A stretch of DNA of 64,000 bases. Origin: Natronosalvus vescus (GTDB lineage: Archaea; Halobacteriota; Halobacteria; Halobacteriales; Natrialbaceae). Location of the stretch: positions 310,001 to 374,000 of the forward strand of contig NZ_CP099546.1 of NCBI RefSeq assembly GCF_023973145.1, read 5' to 3'. Position numbers and translations under genes: made by a program. Below, in pieces: positions 44,728 through 53,494 of this stretch. How positions within the stretch are numbered: position 1 is the stretch's first letter; the number at the start of each line of letters is the position of its first letter. The notes beneath the pieces were generated by a model, which worked only from the letters and a program-made list of their open reading frames with translations, was not told the DNA's origin and ran no database searches.

Positions 44728-45205
44728 ACCCCCACCCCAACCGGCACGGTCGATCGATCATTAGCAGCCAATGGGTGGGTTTCCTACGTGAATTTATCGA
44801 CTGCGCTGGATGACGTCGTGAACGTCGGCTACCGCTTCGATGTGCGCACTCACTCGTCGTTCCGTGTCCTAACCTCTCCAATCACACAACTACTTCTTAA
44901 ACAGACATGTCTGCCACTCACCCAATCGTCGAAGTAGCTGTCTGATTACTGTCCGTATTTTCTACTCCCTTCTACATCCTGTTCTCGGGGTCTAACTACC
45001 GTTTATTCGAACGCTCCTCTCTGTCCAATCCAGCTCACCCGAAGATCGGCATTCGATGGGCTCGTAAATGAGTGGAACGTGGGGTGGCGTCCTTATTCGG
45101 CGTATGCCGTCGCTATTACCGAGCGATCTCACGGTTGGCTCTCAGATCGGTGAAAACACCTCTGGAAACAAACCATTGGTCTAAAATATCGAATTTATGA
45201 CTTAC
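44728..45205. other. 478-bp intergenic region, no gene recognised
   Basis: Open frames here lack coding character, and no structured RNA was recognised. The rdfA-proximal end (GCTAATGA on the minus strand, about 30 nt upstream) is the probable rdfA promoter. Confidence 0.4.
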
Positions 45206-45547
45206 TCACCAGTCGACGCTCAACGTCCCATCGCCGTGGGGATCGGGCGCAATCTCTTCGTCGGTACGGCGATCGACCACGTGAATGCAGCCGTCGCCCT
45301 TCTTCGCCGGGCAGACCTCCGCCGCGCGGACGTTCTCCTCGAGTTCGTCCTCGCCGATGAAGTACGAGTCGACGCGGGCGAGGCCGGTGGCCAGATCCAT
45401 CTCCCAGTTGTCGCTCACTTCGGCACACTTCCCGGCCCCGAAGCACTTGTTCGCCTCGAAGATGATCTTGTACGGCTTTTCGTCGACTGGCGGCCCGTCG
45501 CTCGAGCCGACCTCGCTCGGTCGCGGGCGGTCGTCTGTCTCGCTCAT
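45206..45547 (-). CDS. Single-cluster ferredoxin
   Basis: The 113-residue protein has KCFGAGKCAEVSDNWEMD (C-x5-C) and AEVCPAKKGDGCIHVVD with a distal C-P. This spacing (first motif C-x5-C, distal C-P) resembles [3Fe-4S] or single [4Fe-4S] ferredoxins such as those serving P450 and other oxygenases. It is a low-potential electron carrier in the cytoplasm; no clear redox partner lies beside it. Acidic, as for halophilic ferredoxins. Confidence 0.82.
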   Translation of the reverse strand: MSETDDRPRPSEVGSSDGPPVDEKPYKIIFEANKCFGAGKCAEVSDNWEMDLATGLARVDSYFIGEDELEENVRAAEVCPAKKGDGCIHVVDRRTDEEIAPDPHGDGTLSVDW

Positions 45548-45719
45548 TACCCGTCTCTCGGGACGCGGTGGTCTTTCGCGTTACGGTCGCCCGGCGACCG
45601 TGCCTGTTCCGGGGGACAGACACCGCTCGAGATCGGGTTCGGGGGTCGACGGTGGTTCTCGAGTGCTCTCGGATGTCACTCGAGGGGCCATCCGGCTGAA
45701 AATCGCAACGATTGCGGAA

Positions 45720-46235
45720 TTACTGGTCGACAGTGACCGACTCGAGCAGGATGTCCTGCTTCGGTCGGTCGTTGGCGTCGGTGTCGGCCGAGCCGATGTC
45801 GCGGACGACGTCCATGCCGTCGGTCACTTCACCGAAGACGGAGTGGCGGCCGTCGAGGTGGGGCGTCGCGTCGAGGGTGATGAAGAACTGCGACCCGTTG
45901 GTGTTCGGCCCGGCGTTGGCCATCGAGAGGGTTCCGGGGCCGTCGTGGGAGAGGTCGTCGTGGAACTCGTCGTCGAAGGTGTAGCCGGGGCCGCCGCGGC
46001 CGGTGCCGGTCGGATCCCCACACTGGATCATGAAGCCCTCGATGATGCGGTGAAAGAGCACGTCGTCGTACAGCGGTTCGTCGGTGACCCGCTCGTCGGT
46101 CTCCGGGTGCGTCCACTCGCGCTCGCCCGTCGCGAGGCCGATGAAGTTCCCCACCGTTCGGGGGACTTTCTCTTCGAACAGTTCGACGGTGATGTCGCCC
46201 TCGGTGGTGTGGAGCGTCGCTGTCGGATTTGCCAT
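45720..46235 (-). CDS. Peptidyl-prolyl cis-trans isomerase (cyclophilin type)
   Basis: The 171-residue protein matches the cyclophilin core: [84 protein letters not shown]. The catalytic Arg (FHR-I-I) and the NGSQFFI loop are intact. It catalyses proline isomerisation in the cytoplasm. Transcribed alone. Confidence 0.95.
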   Translation of the reverse strand: MANPTATLHTTEGDITVELFEEKVPRTVGNFIGLATGEREWTHPETDERVTDEPLYDDVLFHRIIEGFMIQCGDPTGTGRGGPGYTFDDEFHDDLSHDGPGTLSMANAGPNTNGSQFFITLDATPHLDGRHSVFGEVTDGMDVVRDIGSADTDANDRPKQDILLESVTVDQ

Positions 46236-46316
46236 ACCTCGCCGGACGAGGGGCGTGGTGAAAACAGTGGTGGTCTCGCGGCCGCTATTGTCGGGGCCTG
46301 AACGCGATCCGGGTGA

Positions 46317-47381
46317 TCAGAACGCGCGCAGTTCCTCGAGCACCGCCGCACCACTCCCGTCGGCGATGACGTCGCGAGTCCGCTCGAGCCCGTCCTCCAG
46401 GTCGTCGACGTCATCACGGGCGAACAATCGGAAGGCGGCGTTGAGCGCGACGGCGTCGGCGAAGTGATCGTCTCGCTCGCCGGCGAGGACGGATTCGGTG
46501 ATCGCGGCGGAGTCGGCGTCGACGTCGTCGACCGCGAGATCCTCGCTCTCCATTTCCATCCCGTACTCGGCCGTTTCGATCTCGAAGTCGTCGAAGTCGC
46601 CCTCCCGCCAATCCGCGACTTTCGTGTACCCTGGCCGGATGTCGTCGTAGCCCTCCATCCCCTGGAACATCAGGACGCGGGAGAACTCGAGTTGCTCGCT
46701 CTCGGCGACGAGGTCGCACATCTTCTTCGCGAACGCGAGGTGGTAGAACGAGCCGAGGTGGACGTCAGCGTTGGCCGGGTTGGCGACGGTTTCGATCGTG
46801 TTGACGAACGTCCGGACGCCCATCCGGTCGCGTCGCTCGTACAGGTCGTGGATCCCGGGGTTGAAGTTCGGCTGGTAGTAGAAGCCGAAGCCGGTCTCGT
46901 CGACCATCTCGGCGGACTCCGTGGGCTCGAGTTCTGTCCGGACGCCGAGTTCGTCGAGGACGTGCTTGTACGCCGTCGCCTTCTGGGTCGGAACGCGGTC
47001 GCCGGAGTGGGCGACGACGGGAGTTCCCGCCGCGGCGGCGACGATGCCGGCGGCGACGCCGAGGACGGCCGTGGTGTGTTTCCCGTCGTAGTTCGCCCCA
47101 CAGTCGACCGGGTCACAGTCCGGTTCGGCGGTCACGACGCTCTCCTCGCGCATGACGTCGGTGAACGCGGCCAGCTCCTCGGGGGTGTTCTTCTTCCAGC
47201 GGTTCGCCAGCCAGAACGCCCCCAGCGTGGTGTGATCGGGCTCGCCCGCGAGGATGCGCTGGAACGCCTCTCGAGCCTGCTCACGGTTCATATCGTCGGC
47301 CGACTTCGGGCCGGAGCCGACGAGTTCGGTCAGCAGGCGTTTCAGCGGCCACTCGCCGAATTTCTGGGTAGCCTGGGTCAT
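46317..47381 (-). CDS. Anthranilate phosphoribosyltransferase-like protein (TrpD2/class II-III nucleoside phosphorylase fold)
   Basis: This 354-residue protein (MTQATQKFGEWPLKRLLTEL) has an N-terminal helical domain (MNREQAREAFQRILAGEPDHTTLGAFWLANRWKKNTPEEL) and the glycosyltransferase fold: DCGANYDGKHTTAVLG, VVAHSGDRVPTQKATAYKHVLDELG, FYYQPNFNPGIHDL, NTIETVANPANAD. It resembles TrpD, but phosphate-loop residues (usual GTGGD-like) read DCGANYDGK, so it is more like TrpD2-type proteins of uncertain substrate. No other trp genes are nearby. Confidence 0.75.
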   Translation of the reverse strand: MTQATQKFGEWPLKRLLTELVGSGPKSADDMNREQAREAFQRILAGEPDHTTLGAFWLANRWKKNTPEELAAFTDVMREESVVTAEPDCDPVDCGANYDGKHTTAVLGVAAGIVAAAAGTPVVAHSGDRVPTQKATAYKHVLDELGVRTELEPTESAEMVDETGFGFYYQPNFNPGIHDLYERRDRMGVRTFVNTIETVANPANADVHLGSFYHLAFAKKMCDLVAESEQLEFSRVLMFQGMEGYDDIRPGYTKVADWREGDFDDFEIETAEYGMEMESEDLAVDDVDADSAAITESVLAGERDDHFADAVALNAAFRLFARDDVDDLEDGLERTRDVIADGSGAAVLEELRAF

Positions 47382-47483
47382 GTCTCGAGGTTCGAACGGA
47401 CGGGGGAAAAGCGTCCCGTTTTGGGTGGAGGTCGCCCGCTCGAGGACGCTGCTCGAGTTGTGATATCCGTGTCGAACCGACAC

Positions 47484-47996
47484 TCAGAGCGTGGTACTCG
47501 ATTCCCGACGCCCCGTCAGCGACGTCGGCTCGAGCCGACAGAACGCGAAGTCGATCTCCCGAGGATGCGTCCCGAAGATGTCGATGAGGGGGATCTCGAC
47601 GCGCTCGAGGCCCGCGAGGGCGTCCGTACCGATCGATTCGCGTTCGATGTCCTCGAATCGGCCTTTGGCGACGACGCTCCACCACCTGTCGTTCGTGCCA
47701 CTCTTGTCGTTCGTACCGTTCTCGCTCTTCCCGTCGATCGCCGCGTCGTCCGGGTCGTCCGTGTCGTAGGCGACGAACGAGACCGCGTGGCCGTCGAGCG
47801 TGTTGGGCGGGTGGTTCGGCGACGTTGCGAGGCGAAAGTAAAACGTCGACTCGAGGGGGTCGTACCCGTAGGACACCGGAATCGTCCGCGGAGGTTCGTC
47901 ACCCTCGGTCGAAAACGACAGCACGCCCGTGCCGCCGGTGCCGAGTACCGACCGCAGTTCGGCGTCCTCGAGTTCGGCGATTTCGATGCGGGACAT
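47484..47996 (-). CDS. Pyridoxamine 5'-phosphate oxidase-family (FMN-binding split-barrel) protein
   Basis: The 170-residue protein, MSRIEIAELEDAELRSVLGTGGTGVLSFS, has the split-barrel pattern of small flavin-binding proteins (PRTIPVSYGYDPLESTFYFRLATSPNHPPNTLDGHAVSFVAYD, WWSVVAKGRFEDIE). Such haloarchaeal proteins may bind FMN, F420 or heme; the substrate is unknown. ATG 47996 is used since upstream in-frame sequence lacks similarity. It is divergent from the siroheme decarboxylase gene. Confidence 0.78.
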   Translation of the reverse strand: MSRIEIAELEDAELRSVLGTGGTGVLSFSTEGDEPPRTIPVSYGYDPLESTFYFRLATSPNHPPNTLDGHAVSFVAYDTDDPDDAAIDGKSENGTNDKSGTNDRWWSVVAKGRFEDIERESIGTDALAGLERVEIPLIDIFGTHPREIDFAFCRLEPTSLTGRRESSTTL

Positions 47997-48190
47997 AGGT
48001 CTCTGTTTGCGCTCAGTGGGGATAATTCCCGTGTGCCCCCGGAACCGGCTTGCACCCGATCGGAACGGTTTGCGGATAACTGGCCGTCGTCTCTCTCGCC
48101 TGGGTATGCCTACACCCGTGCCATCCCAGCACCTGCCCACGGCTCGAGAGACCCGAAAGCAATAGGTACGAACCCTCCCTAGGCTCGCCA

Positions 48191-49267
48191 ATGAGTTCCC
48201 GTCCCCGGCCCCGGTCGACGCTGGACGACTGGCGCGAGGCGATCGACGACGTCGACGCCGCGATCATCGACGGCTACCAGAGCGGCTTCCCCATCGCGGA
48301 ACGCCCCTTTCGAACCCTCGGCAAGGCCCTCGAGATCGACGAGGACGACGCCCTCGAGCGCGTCCAGCGACTCCGCGAAGCTGGCGTCTTCCGGCGGTTC
48401 GGGGCCGTCCTAAATCCGCCGGTGATCGGCTCCTCGACGCTGGCGGCGGTCAAGGCCCCCGACGACCGATTCGACGACATCGCCGAGGTCATCAACGGCT
48501 ACCAGCAGGTCAACCACAACTACGCACGCGATCACGAGTGGAACATGTGGTTCGTGGTGACTGCCGGTTCCCGGGCAACCCGCGATCGCATCCTCGAGGA
48601 AATCGAGGAGCGAACCGGCTGTCCCGTCCTCGTGTTGCCGATGCTCACCGACTACTACATCGACCTCGAGTTCCCGGTCGTCAACAGCGACAGTTTCGCG
48701 CGCGAATCGCTCGAGTCGGGCACCGACGCCTCCGCCACCCGGATCAGCGAGGACGCGGCCGGCGACCTCTCGCGGTTCGACGCCGCATTACTCCTCGAGA
48801 TCCAGGACGGGTTCCCGCTCTCGAAGACGCCCTACGGCGATATCGCGGCTGCCCTCGAGACCGACCTCGACGAACCGGTCGCCGTCGACGACGTCCTCGA
48901 GGCCGTCACCCGCCTCCAGGACGACGGCTGTATCAAGCGAATCGGCTGCATCGTCAACCACATGGTGACGGGGTTCGACGCCAACTGCATGGTCGTCTGG
49001 GACGTCCCCGACGACCGTCTGGACGAGTGGGGCGAGCGGGCTGGCTCGCTCCCGTACGTCACGCTGTGTTATCACCGGCCGCGTCGACCCGACCTCGAGT
49101 GGCCCTACAACCTGTTCACGATGATCCACGGCCGCGATCAGGACGCCGTCGACGCGAAGATCGACGAACTGGCCGACGACTACCTCCCGGTCGAGCACGA
49201 ACGGCTGTACTCGACGCAGACGTTGAAACAGACCGGCGCCCAGTACGAGTCACTGGTCGGTGAGTGA
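48191..49267 (+). CDS. Siroheme decarboxylase, two-domain (AhbA/AhbB-type, AsnC/Lrp-like)
   Basis: The 358-residue protein has two Lrp-like halves: residues 15-170 (DDVDAAIIDGYQSGFPIAERPFRTLGKALEID, LREAGVFRRFGAVLNP, VNHNYARDHEWNMWFV) and about 200-350 (RFDAALLLEIQDGFPLSKTPYGDIAAALETD, DGCIKRIGCIVNHMVTGFDANCMVVW, VTLCYHRPRRPDLEWPYNLFTMIHG). This is AhbA and AhbB in one chain, the enzyme decarboxylating siroheme to 12,18-didecarboxysiroheme for archaeal heme. The conserved His residues (NYARDHEWN and CYHRPRR) are in place. A hairpin follows the stop. Confidence 0.88.
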   Translation: MSSRPRPRSTLDDWREAIDDVDAAIIDGYQSGFPIAERPFRTLGKALEIDEDDALERVQRLREAGVFRRFGAVLNPPVIGSSTLAAVKAPDDRFDDIAEVINGYQQVNHNYARDHEWNMWFVVTAGSRATRDRILEEIEERTGCPVLVLPMLTDYYIDLEFPVVNSDSFARESLESGTDASATRISEDAAGDLSRFDAALLLEIQDGFPLSKTPYGDIAAALETDLDEPVAVDDVLEAVTRLQDDGCIKRIGCIVNHMVTGFDANCMVVWDVPDDRLDEWGERAGSLPYVTLCYHRPRRPDLEWPYNLFTMIHGRDQDAVDAKIDELADDYLPVEHERLYSTQTLKQTGAQYESLVGE

Positions 49268-49299
49268 CGGCCCGACGCCTGCGGCCTGCCCTCCCCCGA

Positions 49300-49341
49300 G
49301 GAACGCGACTCTCGTCGTCCGCCGTCCTCGAGTCGCGTTCC
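49300..49341 (+). terminator. 11-bp perfect inverted repeat after the siroheme decarboxylase gene
   Basis: GGAACGCGACT at 49300-49310 pairs exactly with AGTCGCGTTCC at 49331-49341 across a 20-base loop, 33 bases after the stop. No T-run follows, so it may be an mRNA 3'-end or processing structure rather than a canonical terminator. Confidence 0.45.
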
Positions 49342-49774
49342 CGGCCTGGACGGATTGGCGGATTGCTGGATTGCCGGGCGGTGAAAGCCCCGGGCGCGTG
49401 CTGGCACCGCGCTCGAGCACCGGCGAGAGCGCGCGGTTGACTGCGCGCGAGGGGCGAGTGAGCGACCGCCGGGAGCGAACGAGTCGGCTGGGGAGGGTGA
49501 GGCCGCGTTGGTGGGGGAGTGGTCGGGATCGTTGTCGCCGCGTCTCGCGGGCTCTGTAGCAGGCGATCGGCAGGACAGTGCCTTCATTGGGATTCTCGAG
49601 AACGGTTCTCGACGCACGACACACCACTCGTAACGCACAATTCACGACCACTCGCGGGAGACTGGAGCGAGTCGCTCGAGGCACACGCTACCCACAACCG
49701 ACCAGCGTGACGGCGAGAAAAACCGCACGAACGATCCGAAAGACGGTACAGAGACAGCAACGAGTGGAGTGTAA
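49342..49774. other. GC-rich, palindrome-rich noncoding stretch
   Basis: No gene is recognised. The stretch is rich in GCGCGC and short inverted repeats (for example GCGCGC-GGTTGACT-GCGCGC near 49430-49450). It resembles the repetitive GC-rich intergenic filler I recall from haloarchaeal genomes. The last ~150 bases are less GC-rich. Confidence 0.4.
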
Positions 49775-50035
49775 TTATCGACCGGCGACGTACAGCATCG
49801 GCCCGATCACGACCAGGGCGACACCGATCAGCCGGAAGACGATCATATCACCCGTGGCGCTCACCGGCGTGAGGACGAACAGCGTGCCGACCAGGATCAG
49901 GTTGAGTCCCATGATCTTCATCGACTTCAGCGGCAGCGTCCCAAGAATCGCGAGCACGAGCAACCCCATGAGGGCGTGGCCCATGTGCAACTCGAGCATG
50001 ATATTGTCGATTGTCTGGAGAGGTACCTCGATCAT
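49775..50035 (-). CDS. Small membrane protein, unknown function
   Basis: The 86-residue protein (MIEVPLQTIDNIMLELHMGH) has three hydrophobic helices: ALMGLLVLAILGTLPL, IMGLNLILVGTLFVLTPV and MIVFRLIGVALVVIGPMLYV. It has no charged active-site motif and no known family that I can name. It stands alone between palindromic DNA and the D-lactate dehydrogenase-like gene. Confidence 0.62.
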   Translation of the reverse strand: MIEVPLQTIDNIMLELHMGHALMGLLVLAILGTLPLKSMKIMGLNLILVGTLFVLTPVSATGDMIVFRLIGVALVVIGPMLYVAGR

Positions 50036-50123
50036 TCCTGTACGTATCTCCCCACGATTCGGCCTTTAATACTTCGATTCGGCTGTTGTCCGGTCATCGT
50101 CCCCGGAGCCCGTCCGCGAACCG

Positions 50124-53100
50124 TCACTCGAGGGCCAGGGCCGCATCCACGAACTCGATCGGCGTCTTCGGCAGATCAGCCCGCCGTTCCCGGGTTGTAA
50201 GCTGCGTCCGACAGGACGCACCGGGGGCAACGACCCGGTCGCCGTCGCTCGCCTCCACCTGCTCGAAGAGGATCGAGCCGATGGCGTCGCTCATCGAGGC
50301 GTGTTCGGCCTCGTAGCCGAAGGAGCCGGCCATACCACAGCAGCCCGAATCGAGCGGATCGACCGCGTAGCCCGCCCGGCGTAACACGCCGACGGCGTGG
50401 TGATCCTTCCGGGTCGCCTTCTGGTGGCAGTGGCCGTGGTAGGTGAGCGACTGTTCGGCGGCCTCGAGCGCGAACGAGAGGGTCTTGTCCAGCCCGAACG
50501 TATCGAGGTACTCACAGACGCCGTAGGTGGCGTCTGCGAGCGGCCGTGCGTCCTCGCCGAGCAGATCCAGGTAATCGGACTGGAACATGACCGCGTCGGA
50601 GGGCTCGACCACCACGACGTCCCAGCCCTCCTCGACGGCGGGCTCGAGTGCTGTGAGGTTCTCCCGAGCCGTTTGTGCTGCCTGATCGAGAAACCCCTTC
50701 GAGAACGCCGGGCGGCCGGTGTCGCCAACCTCGACCCCATCGCCGTCGCCCGTGGGGACGTCGACGTGGACGCCGGCGGCCTCGAGCACCCGAACGGTCG
50801 CCTGCCCGGCGTCGGGGTTGTTGTAGGTGGTGAACGTGTCCGGGTAGACGACGACGCGGCGGTCGGCCTCGGCAACCGGCACCTGCGAGCCGCCACGCGC
50901 CTCGAACCAGTCGGTGAACGTGTGCCGGTAGAACCGCGGCAGGGGCTTGTCGGCGTTGATCCCGACCGTCCGCTCGAGGAGCCAGCGCGCCCCCGGCAGC
51001 TTCGGCCCGAGGTTCGACAGCGGCGCGAGCCGCGACCCCAACGCCGAGAGCTCGTGGACGTTCGCGAAGAGTCGGTCGCGCAGGCTCGAGCCGTGTCGTT
51101 GGTGGTGTTCGTGGGTCACCTCGGCTTTGAGCTTCGCCATGTCGACCTCGCTGGGGCAGTCGGTCGCACAGCCCTTACAGCCGATACAGAGGTCGAGCAC
51201 CTCCGCGAGGAACTCGTCGGAAAACGCCTCGTCGCGCTCGAGCCCGCCGCTCATCGCCTGGCGCAGCGCGTTCGCCCTGCCGCGGGTGCTCGTGATCTCC
51301 TCCTGACTGGCACGGAAGGTCGGACACATCACCCCGCCGGTGGTCGACTGGCCGCCGCGACAGCCGGCACAGCCGTGACAGAGTTCGACCATGCCCTGGA
51401 AGCCGTTGTCGACGTCCCACTCGAGCGCGGGGTCGAAGCCGGCCTCGAACGCGTAGTCGGGGCCGAAGCGGTGGTTCTCGGTCATGTCGGTCGGCTCGTC
51501 GTCGCGGAAGACCACCTGCCCGGGGTTGAGCAGCCAGTCGGGATCGAACGCGGTCTTCAGGCGCTGGAAGGTCTCCCAGAGTTCCTCGCCGTACAGCTTC
51601 CGGTTCCACTGGGTTCGCGCCCGGCCGTCGCCGTGTTCGCCCGAGACGGAGCCGTCGTACGCGACGACGAGGTCGGTGGCGGCGTCGGCGAGCGACTCCA
51701 TGTTCTGGAGCCCGTCTTCGGTCTTGGTGTTGACCAGCGGGCGAATGTGCAAGACCCCGGGGCCGGCGTGGGCGTAGAAGCTCGCGTACGTGTGGTGCTC
51801 CTCGAGGACGTCCTGGAAATCGGCGACGAACTCGGGGAGGTGTTCGGGCGGGATCGCCGTGTCCTCGATGAACGCGACGTGTTTCTCGTCGCTCGTCCGC
51901 GAGAGGAGGATCGGGAGCCCGGACTTACGGAGCTTCCAGATCTGCACCTGGTCGGCCTCGTCGTAGGCCTCGATGACGCCGAACGCGCGGCCCTCGACGT
52001 CGAGGGCGAGGCGCTGTTCGGCGGGATCCGGTTCTCCGGTCGGCTCGGCTTCGGGGTGGCGATCGGCGAGCAGGTTCGCCACCTTCCGCTTGCCGTCGAG
52101 GTCGTCCTCGGCGTAGAACTCGACGAGCAACACCGCCCCCGTCCCGTCGGGGAGCATTTCGGTCACGTCGGTGAACTCCGCGGTCTCCTTCGCCAGGTCG
52201 ATCAATACGTCGTCGACCAGTTCGACCGCCGCGGGGTCGTGTTCGACGATCGGGGCCACGTCGGAGACGGCGTCGATCACGCTCTCGTAGGCGAGCAACA
52301 CCATGCTCTTCGTCTCGGGAATGGGCTCGAGCGAGACAGTCGCCTCGGTGACGATCGCCAGGGTGCCTTCGCTGCCACACAGTAGTTTCGCGAGGTTGAT
52401 CGTCCCGCCCTCGCTGGTTCGCTCGCCGATTCCGCGTTCGCTTCCGCGGGCATCCTCGAGCAGCCAGTTGAGGTTGTAGCCGGAGACGTTCCGTTTGAGG
52501 TCGGGGTAGGTTTCCTCGATCAGGTCGCCGTCTTCTTCGAGGATGCGGTGGACTTCGGCGTAGATTCGGGCCTCGAGGTCGTCGCCATCGGCCAGCTCGG
52601 GCAGTTCCTCGAGGGACACCTCGCCAAAGCGGGTGACGGTGCCGTCGGCGAGGACGACCTCGCATTCCTCGACGTAGGCGTCGGTCTTGCCGTACTGCAG
52701 GGAGTGTGCCCCGGTGGAGTTGTTGCCGATCGCGCCGCCGATGGCGCTCTTGTCGCCCCAGGCCGGGTCGGGGGCGAACTTGAGGCCGTGGTGTGCGAGG
52801 CGCTCGTTGAGTTCGCCGAGGATGGTGCCTGGCTGAACGACGGCCCGCCGGCTGTCGGGGTCGACCGCGAGGACGTCGCCCATCTCGCGGGTAAAATCGA
52901 GGACGACGGCTTCGTTGACGGTCTGGCCGGCGAGACTGGTGCCGCCGCCGCGGGGGAGAACCGGAATCCCCCGGCGAGCGCAGTAGGAGACGGTCGCCGA
53001 AACGTCGGCGGTCGAGGTCGGGAAGACGACGGCGATCGGCAGCATCTCGTAGATGCTGGCATCCGTCGCGTACAGGTTTCGCGAGTACGAATCCGCCCGG

Positions 53101-53231
53101 ACGTCGCCGTCGACGACGCGCTCGAGGTCGGCCACGAGCGCGGGGCGGTCGACGTCGTCGCTCCGGTAGTCGTAGGTCACTCGGCTGTCGGTCGCTGGTT
53201 CGTCCGGTGGTGGTGAGATGTGCCCTGACAT
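50124..53231 (-). CDS. FAD-linked oxidase plus Fe-S (CCG) domain protein, D-lactate dehydrogenase-like
   Basis: The 1035-residue fusion has a PCMH-type FAD-binding domain (VLPRGGGTSLAGQTVNEAVVLDF, GGAIGNNSTGAHSLQYG, residues 40-280), FAD-oxidase C-terminal domain (to about 560), a 4Fe-4S segment (LCIGCKGCATDCPSEVD) and a C-terminal CCG heterodisulfide-reductase-type domain (GHCHQKATR, GCCGMAGSFGYE). It probably oxidises D-lactate or another 2-hydroxy acid, passing electrons to the quinone pool. It is divergent from a lactate permease gene, which supports lactate as substrate. Confidence 0.88.
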   Translation of the reverse strand: MSGHISPPPDEPATDSRVTYDYRSDDVDRPALVADLERVVDGDVRADSYSRNLYATDASIYEMLPIAVVFPTSTADVSATVSYCARRGIPVLPRGGGTSLAGQTVNEAVVLDFTREMGDVLAVDPDSRRAVVQPGTILGELNERLAHHGLKFAPDPAWGDKSAIGGAIGNNSTGAHSLQYGKTDAYVEECEVVLADGTVTRFGEVSLEELPELADGDDLEARIYAEVHRILEEDGDLIEETYPDLKRNVSGYNLNWLLEDARGSERGIGERTSEGGTINLAKLLCGSEGTLAIVTEATVSLEPIPETKSMVLLAYESVIDAVSDVAPIVEHDPAAVELVDDVLIDLAKETAEFTDVTEMLPDGTGAVLLVEFYAEDDLDGKRKVANLLADRHPEAEPTGEPDPAEQRLALDVEGRAFGVIEAYDEADQVQIWKLRKSGLPILLSRTSDEKHVAFIEDTAIPPEHLPEFVADFQDVLEEHHTYASFYAHAGPGVLHIRPLVNTKTEDGLQNMESLADAATDLVVAYDGSVSGEHGDGRARTQWNRKLYGEELWETFQRLKTAFDPDWLLNPGQVVFRDDEPTDMTENHRFGPDYAFEAGFDPALEWDVDNGFQGMVELCHGCAGCRGGQSTTGGVMCPTFRASQEEITSTRGRANALRQAMSGGLERDEAFSDEFLAEVLDLCIGCKGCATDCPSEVDMAKLKAEVTHEHHQRHGSSLRDRLFANVHELSALGSRLAPLSNLGPKLPGARWLLERTVGINADKPLPRFYRHTFTDWFEARGGSQVPVAEADRRVVVYPDTFTTYNNPDAGQATVRVLEAAGVHVDVPTGDGDGVEVGDTGRPAFSKGFLDQAAQTARENLTALEPAVEEGWDVVVVEPSDAVMFQSDYLDLLGEDARPLADATYGVCEYLDTFGLDKTLSFALEAAEQSLTYHGHCHQKATRKDHHAVGVLRRAGYAVDPLDSGCCGMAGSFGYEAEHASMSDAIGSILFEQVEASDGDRVVAPGASCRTQLTTRERRADLPKTPIEFVDAALALE

Positions 53232-53280
53232 GAGACAGCTGCCTCGAGGATGTGTGATAGAACGGTAGTGGGCGATATGC

Positions 53281-53286
53281 TTAAAA
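53281..53286 (-). promoter_or_regulatory. TATA-like element for the D-lactate dehydrogenase-like gene
   Basis: The minus strand reads TTTTAA about 52 nt before the ATG, implying a leader of about 25 nt. It lies in the divergent region shared with the lactate permease gene. Confidence 0.4.
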
Positions 53287-53437
53287 GTGGGTTGCCGGGA
53301 TACCTCGAGCAGGGATCAGGATGCGCAATCGTCTCGAGCGCCGTAGCCTCTCGAACGCCCGCTCACCCAGTTCGACGTGATAAACCGTGGTATACACTTA
53401 TTATCTCGTACAGGTCACATTGCGGTGAGTGTTCACA

Positions 53438-53494
53438 ATGAACACGAAACAATCTCATTCGTTCGGTCGGCAGGTCGGTGGTAACGCATGGTGA
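53438..53494 (+). CDS. Possible 18-residue leader peptide upstream of lactate permease
   Basis: ATG 53438 opens MNTKQSHSFGRQVGGNAW and stops at TGA 53492-53494, overlapping the permease start (ATGGTGA). A TATA-like TATACACTTATTATC lies at 53391-53405. It may couple translation of the permease or be chance; the frame is short and has no homologue that I know. Confidence 0.35.
   Translation: MNTKQSHSFGRQVGGNAW

Noticed and set aside
44404-44937. Plus-strand ORF overlapping rdfA
   Set aside because: It is antisense to rdfA, which shows strong family similarity; no start or promoter supports it.
49260-49559. Arg/Pro-rich ORF after the siroheme decarboxylase gene
   Set aside because: Its composition follows GC-rich palindromic DNA; no similarity or start signal.
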